DNA of 64,000 nt from Euborellia annulipes (GCA_023213315.1 JAKCPI010002765.1:62001-126000), one strand, 5' to 3'. Positions 23,501 through 38,500 are shown, counted from the stretch's first letter. Program-made: numbers and translations. Notes: generated from the letters alone by a model not told the origin.

Positions 23501-26500
23501 GGCCGGGGGGGGGGGGGGTCTGGAAGGCCCCATATTGACTCAATTTTTCTTGGGGGCGAGGGGGGGGACCCCCTAGCTACGCCCATTTCTCTTGCCTTTT
23601 TACAGACAAGAAACATGTGGTATAGAAGAACGGTCACATTCACATCAGAGGGGCGAATCTTTTAAATCGATTCTATGCAGGAATATGCCCGATTCTGAGT
23701 CTTGACTTTCTAAATAGGGGGATGACTTCAAACCATGGCCTAGTCGGAAATCTCGTAAAGACTTGTTCCTCTCCAGAAAATGCCCTTTTTTATCATTTAG
23801 ATAAGCATCCGACATAGGGAGATCTATGTCTAAAAGAAGAGCGTTGTTCAAGGCCTCGCTGGCCAGAGAGACCTGGGATCCAAGATCCCAGATTCTCCTT
23901 TCCCTCTCTGATTAAAAGACGCAGGAGCGAATCGTGATCACTTTCCCGGACACTAAGGGATTTTTTTCAAAGATCTATTCTGTTAGCCAGAAACCTTCGC
24001 CTCCATTGCGGTGGCAAGTGGCTAGGCCGGCGATTACGGAGTCCGAAGTCTCCGGGTCCGAGTCCAGCTTGGCGCAAATAATTCAACACTAATTGTTAGT
24101 GGGCAAAGATCTCCCTCAGGCCTAATTTGGCGTGGCCTTAAAAATTACAGCTCCATAAAATCCATCCAATAATAGATATTAAATTTATCTATTTGAAAAA
24201 CGTTTTGAGTAAAATTGATTCTTTTTCATTGTTTTAATTTTAAGGCACAATTTTTCCAAAGTGACTTGCAAAGAAAAAAGGATGAATCAATTAATTTCGC
24301 CTATTAAGTTAAATTTCAATTAATTCCTTTTTTAGCCCACACGAATTTTGCTTTGCATGAGTCAACTTGTCAATCTATTCCTTTATAGTAAGGAATCTCT
24401 ATAGCATCTCACGCCATTTTCTAGGTACCCCAGAATTCATGGCCCCTGAAATGTACGAAGAGCATTATGACGAAAGCGTGGACGTTTATGCTTTCGGAAT
24501 GTGTATGCTGGAGATGGCCACCAGCGAGTATCCTTATAGTGAATGCACTGGACCGGCACAAATCTATAAAAAAGTGATATCGGTGAGTTTCTTTATCATT
24601 AAATAAATGCATTTCCTTCCTTTATCATTAGCTTCGTTTTTTTTTTTTTTTTTATTCTACTCCCTCTCTCCCATCTCTTGAATAGGATTTTACCTCTTTG
24701 GGTTTATAAAAATACATTTGAATTTAAATTTTTTTTTTTTAGGGTGTAAAACCTTTGAGTTTTGAAAAAGTTGAAAATCCCGAAGTAAAAGACATTATAG
24801 AACGTTGTATTCGGTTGAAGAAAGAAGACAGGTGAGAAATCCTCTATTAATTATATCGCCTGCTGAGAAAGGCGGAAATTAAGCCTTCGAAACGTTGTGC
24901 CTAATATTTATATTCTTTGCCAGCTTAAAGCTTGCTGGCTTAAATGCATATGGGTCATTCCACGTCAAATCAACCAAAAAATAAAAAATTTCACCCATAA
25001 TCTCAGATTTTAATGAAACTTGGTATGTTTGTTCTATATATAAAGATAAGTAACAGCACCAAATTTCAATTTTTTATCTCACTTAGTTTTCGAGTTATAG
25101 TGCTTTAAAGTTTTGATTTTTTCACCTTGCGCGGCTTGAATAATGCCAAACAAAATGTGACATGGAAGAGAAAATAATTTCTCATTTGTTTATTTGACAC
25201 CCAATCTTGATGAAATTTTTTGGTAGGTTCTTTAAACAATAAGGAATTAGAAAAAAAATATATCACGAATCTAAGTTAATCCTAAAATATAAAAAAAATT
25301 CATATTGTTGATTTTTTTAGTTGTGAAAACGCAAACATGCTTTAGCGCTAAAGCCAATATCTCAAAAGGGAATGAGATATTCAAGAATTTTTTTTTGCTA
25401 AATAATCTACATGAAATGGGCTTTAATTTAGTAAAATAAAAATTTTGTGTATTTTGTTCCCTCTATTTCTAAAGTCCATTGAAAGTTTAAATATATAGTT
25501 TTTATGTTAAAAAGGTTTCAAGGGCAAAATGAAAATATACATTTTAAAGAGCATCTAAAAAATAATTGATTTATGAATTTTAATAAAAATCGTTGCAGAA
25601 ATTTTGAGAAAATATGAAAAAACTGAAAAAGTACATCAGTAATGTACTAGTACTTTTTGGCCGATTTTGTCCAAAAGCTTATTTTGGGTGTCGGGAGGGT
25701 ACTTAACTTAAATATAAAATTTCAACCTCCTAGCTCAATCCTTTCATGATTTCAAATGGACACTGTGTGTGTGTCTGCTTAAAACTGAACACAGACGAAA
25801 ACACAATCAATTCAATTGAAAGCATGAAAGGATTGAGCTAGGAGGTTGAAATTTTATATTTAAGTTAAGTACCCTCCCGGACACCCAAAATAAGCTTTTG
25901 GACAAAATCGGCCAAAAAGTACTAGTACATTACTGATGTACTTTTTCAGTTTTTTCATATTTTCTCAAAATTTGCTGCAACGATTTTTATTAAAATTCAT
26001 AAATCCATTATTGTTTAGATGCTCTTTAAAATGTATATTTTCATTTTGCCCTTGAAACCTTTTGAACATGTAAAACTATATATTGAAACTTGCAATGGAC
26101 TTTAGAAATAGAGGGAACAAAATACACAAAATTTTTATTTTACTAAATTAAAGCCCATTTCATGTAGATTATTTAGCAAAAAAAAATTCTTGAATATCTC
26201 ATTCCCTTTTGGAGATATTGGCTTTAGCGCTAAACCATATTTGCGTTTTCACAACTAAAAAAAATCAACAATATGAATTTTTTAAATATTTTAGGATTAA
26301 CTTAGATTCGTGATATATTTTTTTTCTAATTCCTTATTGTTTAAAGAACCTACCATAAAAATTTCATCTATATTGGTGGTCAAATAAATAAATGAGAAAT
26401 TATTTTCTCTTCCATGTCACATTTTGTTTGGCATTCTCCAAGCCGCGCAAGGTGAAAAAATCAAAACTTTAAAGTGCCATAACTCGAAAACTAAGTGAGA

Positions 26501-29500
26501 TAAAAAATTGAAATTTGGTCCTGTTACTTATCTTTATATATAGAACAAACCTACCAAGTTTCATAAAAATCTGAGATTATGGGTGAAATGGCCTGGTTGA
26601 ACTGACGTGGAATGACCCATATGTTTATGAAACTTCCAAACGGCTTTTCTCGAATTGTTCAATTTCGGTCGGACTTTCGCCACTCAGCATTCTCAGCAGA
26701 CGATTTAATCTTCTTAGCTTATAAAATTTGTTGATTGATCTATCTTGATCTTTGATCAAGAATAATAATATCGTCACTCACATAGCTATTTTAGATTTCA
26801 AAATATCTAATTTTTTCTTAATCTTTCTGATTTATACCTACTTTTTGTTTTTATTACATAAAACATACTAGCAACATGATTTTTGGCTACATTTTGGTTT
26901 CTAAACACAATACACTTAGTTATATACTACAGTAGAATAAATAATCTAGAAGCAATATTTCAATCACGTTAATTTTCTTTTTCTTTTTTAAATAAAAATT
27001 GACATGTTTACACATTTGACAAAAGGGCTCCTAATATCGGATGTTGGGGTGCCCCAAAATCGGATAGGGAAATAAGCCCTGGAAACAACATTTGAGAAAA
27101 AGTTTATTAGAGTACAAGATCAAAACGTTGTGCTGAGAGTCTTTTGAAGAGCAATGCTCACAGTTGAAAGTTTTCCATCCTTTTGCACATCTTATCCACT
27201 GTTGGCCGTGCGACATCTTGCTTGTATGGGTGAAGACACTTTGGTAAATACACTCCTTGTCCTCGTTTTCTGTGGATATCTGATATTAGGAGCCAACTCG
27301 TTTTTACATTTGACGGAACCTGATCTCGAAACCATAACAGCTAGCTAAAACAAATAAGTGTATATTAAAAGTAACGTTCTTCTTCAAAGTAATTACCACC
27401 ATAGCGGTTTGAACATATCACTTTTAGTAGTTGTAGAATAGCTGTGAAGTGCCCCCTCCAAAATTTTCATAAATTCAAAAACCAAACAAATATTTTTCAC
27501 AACTCGCACTGACAACGCCGCTGTAGGATGGAGGAACAGGATACAATTTTTTTCGCTTTGTTGCAGCATACAGGAGGGCCGGAACCTTGGACGCCTATCC
27601 AATAATCGGCCACTTTCCCCTAATCTATATGAAGATTATAAATCTATTTATAAAAAACTTTTTTTTTTTCAGGCCCGGCGTAAAAGATTTATTAAATCAT
27701 GAATTTTTTGCTGAAGATATGGGTATTCGACTAGAGATGGTGTCACGGGAAGAAGCGATCGTTTCCGCTTGTGACAAAGTAGAATTCAGGCTTCGCGTTT
27801 TAGACCCAAAGAAACGAAGCAATAAACATAAGGAGAATGAGGCAATCCAATTTGAATTTGACATTCAAAGGGATAATGCTGAAGAAGTTGCTGGAGAAAT
27901 GGTTTGTACTTTCTTTTCTCTTAATGGAATTCATCTTTGTTTATTCATCTCTCTGTTATAATATTCAAGGCCAAATCTGGATTAATTCTTGAGGACGACG
28001 CAAGAGCTGTAGCTAAAATGCTTAAAGCTCAAATCCTCGCGTTAACTCGAGACCGAGAGGAACGTCGACAGCAATTTGAAGCTGATTCTGCTGCAGTGGC
28101 TGCTGCAAATGTTGCAGCAGCCGGAACGGACGGATCTCCTGAACAGCAAGGCCCTCAATATATGACCCAAGCCGCCTATTCTACACAACCAAACTTTTCT
28201 CAGCCAGTCTTCCAACAGGTAAATAAATAAATTAATTAATTAAATTTCACACATGTGGTTGTGTGACTCTTAACCTTATTTGTTTTTTTCATTTTAAGCC
28301 AACACTACTGCAGCCAGGATTCGTCAATACAGTTTCAGCCCCTCAACCAACGCCTCAACAGCCACAGCAACCTCCACAACAAGTTTTTGTACCCTCCAAC
28401 TTTCATCAGGTATTAATTAAAATACAATTCAAGAAGTAGAAAAATCTATGCAAGTTCAAGAAAATAGATTTTAAAATTCGATAGCCTAATATAATAATTT
28501 GGAGTTTTTTTTAATTTGATTTGCAGGTGGATGTTAGTGGAACAACGGCTCAAATATTGCAACCGGTTTATTCTACTGGGATTGCATTCGTCACCGCACC
28601 TCAAGCACAGCAGCCGGCGCCACTTCCTACCATGCCACCAACACAACAACCTCTTGCCCAAATTCCTATGACTCCAATCCCCACTCAAACTGTTTCTATG
28701 CCCCAACAAATTACACAAATCCCTTTACCTACTGTCTCTATCCCTCAAACTGTTAATATTCCTCAGCCGCAACAGCCTACGATACCGATGTCCCAACCTC
28801 AAGTATCACTCTCTCAACAAACTCTTCCAATTTCTTCTATGCCTCCACAAACGGTTAATCTTCCTTCCCAAATAGTTACAATAGCTCAACCCCAATTAAA
28901 TCATACAATGGCACCTGGCTCAACGACATTACAGCCTCAACAGCCACCTATTCCCATTTCCCAACCTCAAGCAACACTCCCACCCCTAACGGCAACTCTC
29001 CAACAGCAACCTCAAACACACACTATTCCAATACCCCAACCTCAGCCCTCATTGTCGCAACAAACTCTCTCTATGACGCCTCCTCAGCCCTCGAATATTG
29101 ATCACAATATTCCTCAACAAAATATCATCATGCAACCGCAAGGAACGTTACCTCCAATCCAGACTTCCATTACACAACCGATTTCGATATCTCAGCCACA
29201 AGTAACAATGCCGCCACAAACGATTTCAATGGCCCAATCACAACTCACTTTACCGCAACAGCCGATTCCTCAACAAACAGCAACAACACCCCAAACTCAT
29301 TTGCCTCAACAACCTACTCAAATTCCTCAAAACCAAGGACCAATTTCTCAACAACCACCGACGATATGCCAACCTCAAATACCTCAGCATCTTCCTCCTG
29401 AGGGAATTCCTATACCCTCTCAAACCCCATCCATTTCAACTTCAATTGCAACCCAAATGCCCTCCCAAGCTGTCCCCCCATTGATTTCCCAACCCCAACA

Positions 29501-32500
29501 AATAATGACCCCTCAGCCAATTCCACAGGCTCAAACTCAAATGCCTGCGATGGTTGGAGTTCCTCCTCCTCAAATCTCTCAACCTCCAGTGTCCATTGCC
29601 CAACAACAACAACAACCTCTTCCTGCTGCCACAACTCAAATGGCACCACCAATAAACCAACTCCCTCCACCGCCTTCAGTTCCTGCTTCGCTATCGCAAA
29701 ATCAATTATCCCAGCCACCTCTGCCCCTGACTACTTCAATATCTCAGAATCAAATTCCTCAACAATCTATGCCCCAACCTCAAATGCCCCAACAGACAAT
29801 TCCAATTGCAATTTCCCAACCGCCTCCTCCAGAACCAATGTCAATGCCCCAACCACAACCACAACCAATCACAATAGCACATCAACAGATTCCTTTGGCA
29901 CAACCCCCTGGCATCAATCAAATCCCACAGCCTGTCATGGTGCCAATGAACCTTCCACAGATACCTCAACAACCTCTGAATCAAATGCCTCAAATGATTA
30001 CTTCAATATCTCAATCTCAAATTCCTCAAGCAGTTTCGGTCCCCATAGCGCACCCCCCTCCCCTTGTTCCATCAATTCCCCAACAAACTCAAACCTCCAT
30101 ATCCCTTCAGACTTGTCACCAATCCATTCAAATGCCTCAGACAACGATAATGCCAGCAGAGGCCCAATTTTCCGTTCAAATGCCCCAAGATCCAACCCCA
30201 AATGAACAAGTTCCGAATTCCCTATCCACACAAAACATTCAAGCACTGCCAGGTGGTGTGACACCCACCCAGAACGCGATCACTCCCTCATTGTCTGCTG
30301 TCGGGGAGATGATTCTCTCTGCACAACCTGTTCCGACGCAGAGCTCCTCTTCGGGGACTCATCTAGAGGCAACGCAATTTCAGGTGGGTGGACCGTTGCT
30401 TACCGCCGACCAGCAACGCACACTCGAACAACAGATCAACACCTCGAATCAATTTACGGTGGCTGCGGCAGCAGCAGAGGCTGAGGCCAGAAAAACGCCA
30501 AGAAGGAAACTTAGCAGGGAGATGGCGACTCAGACAATTCAAGGAGCTTTTGATCATCGGGACGGACATGTAATTAACTCAATTTCAACAAAAAAGGCTC
30601 AGCACGCGGCTTCCCCAGCACCGTAGATGGTTTCCTTGGCTATTTGCTACCTACTAACATCTCATCATAAATATCACTAACATAAACAGATTGAAATATA
30701 GTTAAAATATTCTTTTCTTAATTTTGAGAAAAATAAAAGGCCTTGCCTCCAATGAAAGCGCTGCTACGCGATTAGGACATCCTCAGAAGGGAGTTTTGTT
30801 TTAAAATTGGTGATTAAGAAACGCTTCGTTTTCCTAGACGCGAAAGTAATGGAGGTGTATTTGAGAAAGAAAAACGCTAAATTTTATTCGTTTACAAGGC
30901 AATATTTCGGCACTCTCAGTCACCACGAATGTCCCTCAAAATGATTAATAATTTCTAATTGATTGAAGGACTCGGGATGTCACAGCGACTCTTGATGAAG
31001 GTGAGTGTTATATATATATATATATATATATAAGTTATAGAATGTTTAATTTAATAATTTTCATTTTCAGAGATTTGGCCAGCCAATGTACAAGAAGGTT
31101 TCAATCTTCAACGGGCCTGGAAAGTGAAATAAATTATAATAACTTTTCATATAAAATACATTTGTGTTCCAAAATATTATATAATAAATTAAATTTAAAG
31201 CCAATGTTTGTGAACACAGATGTATTTTATATGAAAAGTTATTGTAATTTATTTTACTTTCCAGGCCCGTTGAGGATTGAAACCTTCTTGTACATGGGTT
31301 GGCCAAATCTCTGAAAATAAAAATTATTAAATTAAACATTCTTAAATTTATATATATACACTCACCTTCATCAAGAGTCGCTGTGACATCCCGAGTCCTT
31401 CAATCAATTAGAAATTATTAATGATTTTGAGGGACATACGAGGTGAATGAGATCCACTGAAGAAGGAGTGCCGATAGGTTCCAAACAAAAATTTTATAAA
31501 AAATAAAAAAAGATATGACATGGACAGAGGAAATAATCAATCAATAAATAAATAATAAATCGGAGAGTTTTTTTTTTTTAATAGATTTATTTCAAATATT
31601 ATAAACCATACAGAGTAAAAAAAAATTGATTTTTTTTCCCCTTTAATAATTTTTGATTTCTATTTAAAATAATTTTCTCAAATCTTTTGAGTTAGGCCTA
31701 TATTAATTAATATGTTATTTTGTTATACGTTATGGAAGATAGCCTACTTCTTTCATAAAGCACCTGATTGTTCCGTGGCTAGGAAAACACAAAAACGCTC
31801 CATTTTATGCTTTGCTATTCCCTCGATGGAATTAAATTTCAATCCTTCGTCCGCGACGTTCTTAAAACGGCTCTAAGAAAACGTATCTTGAGAGTTGACA
31901 AAAAGTCGCTTTCAATGGCTGCAAGGCTTTTCTTCTACTGGATTCGCTTCATTTTATATCTCCTTTTAAAATATCTGGGAAACTCGTGAGAGGATTACTT
32001 TGACTAGCCATGTTCCGAACATACGCAGTCATAGATAATCATCTCGCATGTATAGCTGTCAAGTATTATTAATAGGAGGCTATCATCAAATGAGAAAATG
32101 TGTGTATTTATTCAATTTGCACAGCTGACGTTTCGGTTCCTTGTTAGAGCCATCTTCAGAGCTGGCAAAAAGTCTATTTGAATGTGTCATAGTGGATTTT
32201 ATGTATGCATTTTCAGAACCATGCCCTTATATAATAAATATACACAAATTTGTGGTTATATTTGTCACGAATTTGTTATTAAAGCTTTTGTGCTTTGTAT
32301 TATTATTATTATGGGAGTTTTTAATTGCACAGTACTTGAAAACGAATGCAGAATAAGCAGTCGAAACGTTCTATTTTTAATAAATAATGTGGTCTATAAT
32401 TAAAAACTCGCACACAAATTTGTGTACCAGGACATCACATGTATGTGTATAATATTTATTATATAAGAATATAGTTCAGCCAATCCACTCTAACACATTC

Positions 32501-35500
32501 ATAAAAACTTTTTTCCAGCTCTGAAGATGGTTCTAACAATACAGCGAATCGTCAGCTGTGCAAATTGAATAAATATATATATATAGAAAAAACTCTAGCT
32601 GCATTTTCTCATTTGATGCCACTTTCCTATTAGAATTTATTGGGGCCGAGTTTTTTTTTTTTTTTTCAGTTAACTTAGGAGATATAAAATTTGACTGAAC
32701 TCCACAGAAAATTATAAAATAAACAGAATGCATAATATATTATTAAATAATTGAAGGTTTAAAAAAAAAGAAAACCTAATAATAATAAAACTAACGATGA
32801 CTTCATTTCTTCATTTTCGAGTTTTTTTTTTTTTTTCATAAAATGAAGTTGAATAGCTTGGGCGCATGTTGTGTGTGTGTGTGTGTCTGTGTGATTTGAT
32901 TGGATATTTTTTTATAAAAAACAAAAACTATTTCTTTTTTTTTTAATTTTTTGATTAGATTGACAGCGCGACTGCCACAACGACGCCTTCGGCCACGTCG
33001 TTGTCCTCTTCGCAAAGCGGATATGATGCTGCTACGTAAGTTTAATCTCATAATTATAAATAAATGTATTAACAAATTTGACCGCCTCTAATATCTTTCT
33101 TCATTCTCATTTTGTCTTCGTTGCCATCTTCTTTAGCCCAATTAGTGTTCGTTCCTTATTCTAATCAGGACACTTCTCTAAGAGTTATTTATGTCTCCTC
33201 GTGTCTCCATTTCGGTCGTTTCTGTTAGTTCCCATTTTCTTCTTAAGAATACACCCCACATAGCACTGCAACCAGAAAGCGGACATTAAGACGTCGAAGG
33301 GACGATGCTGCAACTTTGGGACATCGCAGAACGTCCCTGCGGCGTTGAAATGTCCGCTTTTTGGTTGCAGTGCTATGTGGGACCCTGGCCCGCAAAAAAA
33401 TTGACGCACTTTGATTCTCCTTCAGAAGTTCTGCCTTTAGTGATGCTCTAATTTAAGAAACATTTAATATGAAATATCTTCTACATTTCTAAGAAAATTT
33501 AACACAAATCCATATCATTTTAATAAATAATTACAATTTAAATAAAACCAAGACAAAAATGTCGAAATTCTTTTATTAACGATGATAATTAGGCAGCCAA
33601 CACTAAAAAAACAAAATTTTTTAATTTTCTCTGTCGACGTTTCGAACGCTCATCGCTCTCATCATCAGGACAGATAGAAAAGTTATAAGCTTAGATGGAT
33701 ATAGCTTGTCATATACAGATATTGATATATAAATACTGATGATACATCAAAATAATATGAATATCTATAAAAATTTAACAACTGTACACAACAAAGGATT
33801 CCACAACAAATTGCAAAATTACAAGTTAAGCCTTTTATCAATTATTTTAACCTTACCCTGTTAAAAAACAGCAAACGCCTAATTATAATTATACAATAAT
33901 TGATAAAAGGCCCAACTTGTAATTTTGCAATTTGTTGTGGAATCCTTTGTTGTTTACAGTTGTTAAATTTTTATAGATATTCATATTATTTTGATGTATC
34001 ATCAGTATTTTATTTATATATCTGTATATGACAAGCTATATCCATCTAAGCTTATGACTTTTCTATCTGTCCTGATGATGAGAGCGATGAGCGTTCGAAA
34101 CGTCGACAGAGAAAATTAAAAAATTTTGTTTCTTTTATTAACGCCAAATTTCTAAAATTTTAAAATAATCTTTCCATTTCAGTTTTTCTCTGCCGATTTT
34201 ATTGGAAATTCATATAAAAATCAAATTTTGAATTAATATCCAACAAAACATATCGAGATTATTATGTTGATTTGTTCCTCAAATTGAAAATCGACATTTT
34301 TGTCATTATTTGGTGTAAATTGTATTAAAATGATTTGTATTTGTGTTAAATTTTGTGGTAAATTTTTTAAATTGGAGCATCACTAAGGCAGATTAGAAAA
34401 CGTCTACTTAAGAAGAAATAAAATGGTAAGCTTTTTTTTGACACGCATTGTATTTATTGCCCTTTGAACCAAGTGTATTCTGATAAGATCTGATAATAAT
34501 GGCGAGTTTGGTGTAGAAAGGGAGCTCCCGGAGGTCAATTTCCTTTTTATTTTAATTTTAGGGAAGCCGAATCTAACGCGACAGAGGAATCTGTTCCGTC
34601 TGAACGCCCGAGTCGATCTGCAAGCACTAAGAGATCTGGCACTGGAGGAGGCGGCGGCGGAGGGGGCAAACGGCGAAGTAAAGCAAAATTAGTTGTACTT
34701 AGCGTCGACGACGATCGTTCAACCGTCGAATGCCAAATGGAGACTGGCAAGCACAAACTGGTCACCTTTAAATGGCATACAGCTGACATGGCGCCTGACG
34801 AATTGGCCAATAAACTTGTGAGTCGCATTCACCGCATTTCCCACCCAAGGGACAATTATCTGCATTTTATATACCGGTACAACGACGCCAGCGCCATCTA
34901 CAGTCATTCCTGTGAAATTAGACACAATCATCAATCAAGTGTTGTAACATCATGTAAACATTTGCTTTGATGATTGTTTCTAACTTCATGGGAATGAGTG
35001 TAGATGGCGCTGACGTCTTTGTATATATAAAATGCAGGTAATTGTCCCTTGGAGGTTAGTTCCCTTGGAGTCGCAGTTGGTGCACAGTACTTGAAAACGA
35101 CTGCAGAATAAGCAGTCGAAACGTTGTACAGTATTTATTTATATATATTTTTTTTCTATTTCTTTTAGGTTAGTGAAGATCTCCTGTTCGAATCACAAAC
35201 GGAACAATTAATAGAACTCCTGAAGGATGTGGTGAAGCAACTCCGCGAAGCCCCGGATAAAATCCCGGTGGTGGGCTCAGCTGGGAGTCCAGTTGCCTCT
35301 CGGAAGCCCCGAGATCGGGAACAAACAGCCGAGCCGCCCCATCAACCTCGGGTATCTCTCGCTCTCTCTCATTTTATCCTTTCCTTTTCTTCAATTCTTT
35401 AATAAAAAGTTAAATTAATTTTATTTTTCTTCTTTGCTCTCTTTTTCTTCTAAACTCTTATTAACATCTTTCTTGGCTAAGGGGTTTTTGTTATTTGTGT

Positions 35501-38500
35501 AAATATAATTTTAAAAACGATATTAGGATAAATCTTTTTATTTCCGAGATGATAATTTTAACATTTCAAGATTTTCAGTTTTTTTTCTCGCAAATTCGAT
35601 TTATGAAATTTCTTTTTTAAATTTCAAAAAATAAATTTGATCAACTTTTAACGCAGATTGTTTTGTAAAAATAAAAAAATCTCCTATTTTTGTTATTTGA
35701 GCACATTAAAATATATGATTATAATAACTGTTTAAGATGAAATAAAAAGAATTTTATTTTCCTTTGTCGACGTTTCGGGGGCTAAACGACACCCATCTTC
35801 AGAACAAGAGTCACACTCAATTGACAGAAAGGCATTGTAAATAGCGCTTAAAAAATTTCTTCTTCAGTTGTTAGATAAGTTGGTATATTTTGGAATATAC
35901 TGTACAAATTGATCTGCGTGTAGCGCGCCATCAGAGTTAATGCTCAGAGGCTGCTGCCTGGCCCACACCTCACATGTGTGCGCGTCCTCATAGCTAGCAC
36001 AACGTCACATGATTTCATTGAGTGGGGGAGATCTTACACATGTGAACTATTTGTACGCTATTTATAAAGCCTTTCTGTTTATTGAGTGTGATTGATGTGA
36101 ATTAAAATAACCGAAACGTCGACAAGAGAAATTAAAATGATTCAGGCCGAGAAAACGAGTCTGCCTTTTTGTTTCATCTCCTTTTTTATATTTTATATTC
36201 TCTAAGGCTGAATGCTCACCGAGCGAGCAAAACGTTTTTTTCAATGCTTTTCTATGAGTCAGCGCACACCGAGGAGGCAAAACACAATTGAACCTGATTC
36301 GGCATCATCTAACAAAATGTTTTGATCGAAAACATTTTTGCTCGATTGGTGTGCATTCAGCCTATCGGGGTGATCAGCGAGAGCCATCTTCGGAACTTGA
36401 AAAATACAGTAGAAAGTCGATTCAAATATAAATAAATAAAAAGAATTTTGAAAAAGAGTCCTGACGATCAACGCATACCGATGAATATAGAAAATTATTT
36501 ATTTATAATCAAATTACAGGTGTTACCCCATTTAACATTTGAGAACACAATGAACAATACAATAAAAATCCGCCAGAGGAGTATAATACATTAAAGAACC
36601 AATCAGAGGGCTTTTTCAATTCCAACTATTTAAATCTCCTCCGATACATTTCTGAAATGGGAGATCTTTTCTTCCATTGAGTCAGCGCAAGCCCCTGATG
36701 TACAGTGAGCACCGCAATTAAGCCCCCAAGTAAATGACTTTTGCTGAAATAATTTTAAATTTAAAAAGGTAAAATAAAATCTTCTATACCAGATTTAATA
36801 GGAGAATTAAATTCACAAGGTTTTCTGTTTCAATAATATATTAATTTGATATTAACACTTTATACGTATTTCGACACCATATGTGTCATCTTACGTTTAG
36901 ACACTCTGGCTACCTCAGTGGAAAAGTGATTCTAGTCCATTCAGTATGTAATTCGCTTCTGAAGATGACACATATGGTGTCGAAATACGTATAAATGTTA
37001 ATATCAAATTAATATATTGTTGAAACAGAAAACCTTGTGAATTTAATTCTCCTATTAAGGTATAATGTTTCAACTAGAGCCAACGGTTACCAGTTTAAAA
37101 TTAATTCTATACCAGATTTTACGTTTTACCTTTTCTGCCATTAAAATGATTTCACTATACACCATATCCTTAAAGCTCTAGTTACCAGGTGGCGCTCACT
37201 GTACCAAATATTTGTCTCCTATCAAGACTTGTACGGAAAGTCCAATCCAAAATTGCCTCCTCCTAGGTACCAGGGATCTCGTCTCAGCTCGAAAAGCCCC
37301 AAGAGCTTAGAGGGCGGTATTTTTGACTCCACGCCGGGTCCCAGACAACAGAGACAACCCTAGCAACAAGGCGAGGATCTGGAGAGAAGCGAAGGTTAGT
37401 CCTCTTGATCCAAGATCCTCAACGATGTTGCTTGTCGACGAATACAAATAAATTCCTTTTCTCTTCAAGTTCTGCAGATGGTTCCGTCGGTGCCGAAACA
37501 GTTAAGCAGTTGTCCAGACTAATTCTTGTTTTGTTGTTTAATCCAAAACCAGAAAGAGAAAATTGGAACCAAAAGTTGATCAAATTTTCGCCTATATTCT
37601 AATCCAAAATGCCATCAAGGCAAAAGAAAAAGAAAAAGAGAGGGTGCAAATCACTTGTTGTTAGTAGATAAGTAGAAACTGTTACCATATATTGGAAAGA
37701 GAGCTTAGCGAAGTGGCGCCGTTTCACAGGTGCGCCACGGTTCATTGACAAGACAGAATTCAGTGCCACGTGCCTCCTTTCGAGGTCATCGGCGCCATCG
37801 TTCGGTAAGCCGATTCTAATTCCGCGATGTTCTTTTGTCATCTTTTTTTTTTTTTTTTTTGTTTTTGTTTTCAGTTTTTTTTTATCGCTTTGTTTTTTTT
37901 TGTTTTTTTTTTTTTTTATTAAAACACTGTGCAATTCTCAACTTTGATTGAGCAGCACTCAAGGCAGATCCAGAATTTTATCAATAATTTGAAAAATTAG
38001 TAAAATTTGATTAAAAACCATTTCGAACCCTTGACTAACTGTGTTTATATCAAAGGCATAAAAAAATTCAAATTTCTTCACTCATTTGCACAAGAATAGC
38101 AGCTAAATGTATTCCGTTTATTAGGCCCTGTAGGCTGACGTTTCGGTCTTGGCCAAGACCATGCTCAGAGCTAACACATTACAGAGTATATTTTATTTGT
38201 GAATTTTTCCAATTTTATGACATGGTATAAATCAGAGAAATTATAATTACGTTGCGGGCTGTCAACATATATGATTGAATATTTGATTGTATGTCTATAT
38301 TGACAGCCCGCAAGGTAATTATAATATAATTTCTCTGGTTTATACCATGACATAAAATTGGAAAAATTCACAAATAAAATATTATATTCTGTGCTGTTAT
38401 AGCTCTGAGCATGGTCTTGGCCAAGACCGAAACGTCAGCCTAGAGGGTCTAATAAAAGAAATGCATTATTTTCTTTACACAATTAACGAATATCCAGCTA

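Larger units (their letters stand above)
33590..34140. repeat. Large foldback element with hammerhead-like motifs on both arms
   Basis: Arms of about 260 bases, nearly identical, with a loop at about 33860-33895. It is enclosed by further weaker inverted flanks (about 33420-33560 and 34290-34400), so this is a nested structure. Part of the flank recurs at 43110-43250. Confidence 0.85.

Noticed and set aside
24000..24130. A functional tRNA gene
   Set aside because: A and B boxes are present, but no acceptor or anticodon stem closes; it is a SINE-like relic.
29410..30264. Minus-strand ORFs of 72-102 aa
   Set aside because: They are antisense shadows of the Pro/Gln-rich WNK exon 13.
31042..31339. 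Two overlapping 90-aa ORFs of nearly the same protein on opposite strands
   Set aside because: They are the two arms of an inverted repeat read through its intron-like segment; the spliced 26-aa frame fits the splice signals better.
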